Notes under the pieces: model-generated
Told to the model about the DNA's origin: nothing
What the model saw: the letters and a program-made list of their open reading frames with translations, nothing else
Database searches by the model: none
NCBI RefSeq assembly: GCF_946481155.1
Contig: NZ_CAMLMK010000020.1
Span: 1 to 32,358 of the forward strand
From: an uncultured Flavobacterium sp.
GTDB taxonomy: Bacteria; Bacteroidota; Bacteroidia; Flavobacteriales; Flavobacteriaceae
Length of the DNA stretch: 32,358 nucleotides
Direction: 5' to 3'
Shown here: positions 31,050-32,358 of the stretch, piece after piece
Layout of the letters: every line of letters begins with the position of its first letter
Position numbering within the stretch: the stretch's first letter is position 1
Translations under genes and position numbers: made by a program

Positions 31050-32358
31050 TTATTTCTTTATTTTCAGATAATTTAGAATTTCGTCATATAAACCGGTTTC
31101 ATTCGCATACAAAGCATAATTTTTGGCCGTATTGAACCATTCCTGCGTACTTGGACGATGTTTTTTTGTTGCGCTAAGTAAATCTTTAGTGGTAATAGGT
31201 TTTGGAATACCGTCAATAAAAGATTCCTCCAGTTTTCCTTCAATGGCAATGTCGATAATAGCTTCAATATCGGCGCCTGAGTAATGCTCCAGTTTTTTTG
31301 ACAATTGAATATAATCAATACTATCCGTTGGCTTTTGCTCCAATTTTATTTTCAGGATAATTTCCTTTGCTTTTTCATCTGGCGGCGGTATAAAAATAAT
31401 TCTGTCAAATCTTCCCGGTCTTCGGAATGCCGTGTCAAGATTCCAGGGAGTGTTTGTTGCGCCTAAAATTAAAATACCATCGTTATTGCTGTTAATTCCG
31501 TCCAATTCCAGTAAAAACTGATTGATTAAATGTCTCGATGAGGATTGTTTCATATCACTTCTGCTGGCACCTAAAGCATCTATTTCATCAAAAAACAAAA
31601 CGCAGGGTTTATTCTGTCTTGCGATTTCGAAAATGTCGTGCAGGTTTTTTTCACTGCTGCCAATCCACATATCCAGAATATCGTTTAGGCCAATACTGAA
31701 AAACTTAGATTGTATCTGACCTGCCGTGGCTTTTGCTATAAAAGTTTTCCCGCATCCCGGCGGTCCATACAGCAGAATTCCGCCACCGATTTTTTTGCCG
31801 TAGGACTTATACAAATCCTCATGGGCCAATGGTTTGATAATCTTTAAATCAATTTCTTTTTTTATCTGTTCCATTCCGCCAACATCATTAAAGTTGATGT
31901 TTGCAATCTGCAGAAACTGGTTCGAATCAAACATTCCCTCTTCATCCGACTCAAATTGATCTTCCATAGTAAAAGTGGGAACTCTTAGATGATTGTCCAA
32001 TGTTTCATCTTTAAAAGAAGGATTAATTTGCAATGCGCGTTGGTACACGCTTTGTGCCTTAGCTATCAAATTTTCATGTAGCAGCACTTTTGCATATAAA
32101 ATTAAAGCGTCGAAATGTTCTTCAAAATCAAGGATGTCTTCAAGGATAACATTACATTTTGAAAATTCATTTTTTGTAAAGTATATTTGAGCCAGGCCAA
32201 ATTTATGCTGGCTGGTATTGGCTAATCGTATTAATTCAATGAATTGATTTTCAGATTCCTCCAGTCTTTTTGCTTTGAATAAAGTATCAGCCAGATGGAA
32301 GCGCAACGGTATATTGTCCGGAGAAAATTTTAGTGCTTCAAGTAAACTGTTTATGGTG
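31050..32358 (-). CDS. TPR-AAA ATPase (classic AAA, Cdc48/Vps4-like), 5' end outside the window
   Basis: The gene runs off the right edge: the frame stays open from the apparent TTG at 32306 to 32358, reading TINSLLEALKFSPDNIP, another TPR helix pair, so the true start is outside. The visible N-terminal part (about 110 residues from 32306) is TPR. The AAA module has Walker A GPPGCGKT (181-188), Walker B VLFFDEID with Asp240-Glu241, sensor 1 GATN (282-285) and the region of homology ending AFRRPGRFD with Arg fingers near 295-299 (numbered from 32306). The pore-loop-1 position reads DMWIGSSE, close to the MWFGESE of p97, so it is probably a protein-unfolding or remodelling hexamer. It forms an operon with the TPR membrane protein. 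Confidence 0.9.
   Translation of the reverse strand, partial: TINSLLEALKFSPDNIPLRFHLADTLFKAKRLEESENQFIELIRLANTSQHKFGLAQIYFTKNEFSKCNVILEDILDFEEHFDALILYAKVLLHENLIAKAQSVYQRALQINPSFKDETLDNHLRVPTFTMEDQFESDEEGMFDSNQFLQIANINFNDVGGMEQIKKEIDLKIIKPLAHEDLYKSYGKKIGGGILLYGPPGCGKTFIAKATAGQIQSKFFSIGLNDILDMWIGSSEKNLHDIFEIARQNKPCVLFFDEIDALGASRSDMKQSSSRHLINQFLLELDGINSNNDGILILGATNTPWNLDTAFRRPGRFDRIIFIPPPDEKAKEIILKIKLEQKPTDSIDYIQLSKKLEHYSGADIEAIIDIAIEGKLEESFIDGIPKPITTKDLLSATKKHRPSTQEWFNTAKNYALYANETGLYDEILNYLKIKK

Overview
The window is a stretch of ordinary chromosome from a member of the Bacteroidota, most likely a Flavobacterium-like Flavobacteriaceae. The evidence is the moderately AT-rich composition, promoters of the TTG-N17-23-TANNTTTG type, lipobox lipoproteins, a TonB-dependent receptor with an N-terminal carboxypeptidase-regulatory domain, a BatA/von Willebrand protein, a LuxC-type acyl-CoA reductase next to a serine operon, and several families largely confined to this phylum (YaiO-type barrel, DUF6146, DUF6787). 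I see no phage, insertion sequence, CRISPR array, rRNA or tRNA gene. The window cuts the AAA ATPase gene at the right edge and possibly the first gene at the left edge.

Layout. 1-0.9 kb: two small plus-strand genes, one a lipoprotein, closed by a bidirectional terminator. 0.9-5.05 kb: a tight minus-strand operon, BatA-like vWA membrane protein, dihydroorotase-like protein that has lost most metal ligands, DUF4870-like membrane protein, and a serine esterase. 5.1-6.5 kb: a DEAD-box-type RNA helicase with its own promoter. 6.6-10.9 kb: a four-gene minus-strand operon, HEAT-repeat membrane protein, processive family-2 glycosyltransferase, TPR plus beta-barrel YaiO-type outer-membrane protein, and a lone receiver-domain regulator; this looks like a compact synthase-dependent exopolysaccharide system. 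10.9-11.2 kb: the only gene-free stretch over 300 bases; it carries this operon's promoter, a 52-bp relic copy of the neighbouring gene's 3' end, and a direct-repeat candidate operator. 11.2-12.7 kb: lolD-type ABC ATPase and a TIGR02757 protein. 12.8-14.6 kb: MsrA, a small membrane protein, DUF6787 and DUF6146 proteins. 14.8-18.4 kb: serine biosynthesis (serC, serA) with a small HAD phosphatase-like protein and an acyl-CoA reductase, divergent from a dicluster ferredoxin. 19-22.3 kb: a secreted protein, YchF, an NAD(P)H-dependent FMN reductase and a TIGR02117 protein. 22.3-24.9 kb: a TonB-dependent receptor. 25.1-29.8 kb: topoisomerase IV parE-parC. 29.8-32.36 kb: a TPR membrane protein paired with a TPR-AAA ATPase that runs off the edge.

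Themes that the gene list does not explain: several intergenic sites consist of degenerate short-period repeats (trinucleotide anchors CAG/CTG or GTC/GAC spaced every 7-8 bp, twice arranged as inverted arrays), often touching a stop codon, and one has become the C-terminal tail of SerC. The strongest candidate for an undescribed system is the HEAT/GT2/YaiO/receiver operon; second is the TPR-AAA ATPase with its TPR membrane partner. All functional assignments come from reading motifs by eye; no database search was run.
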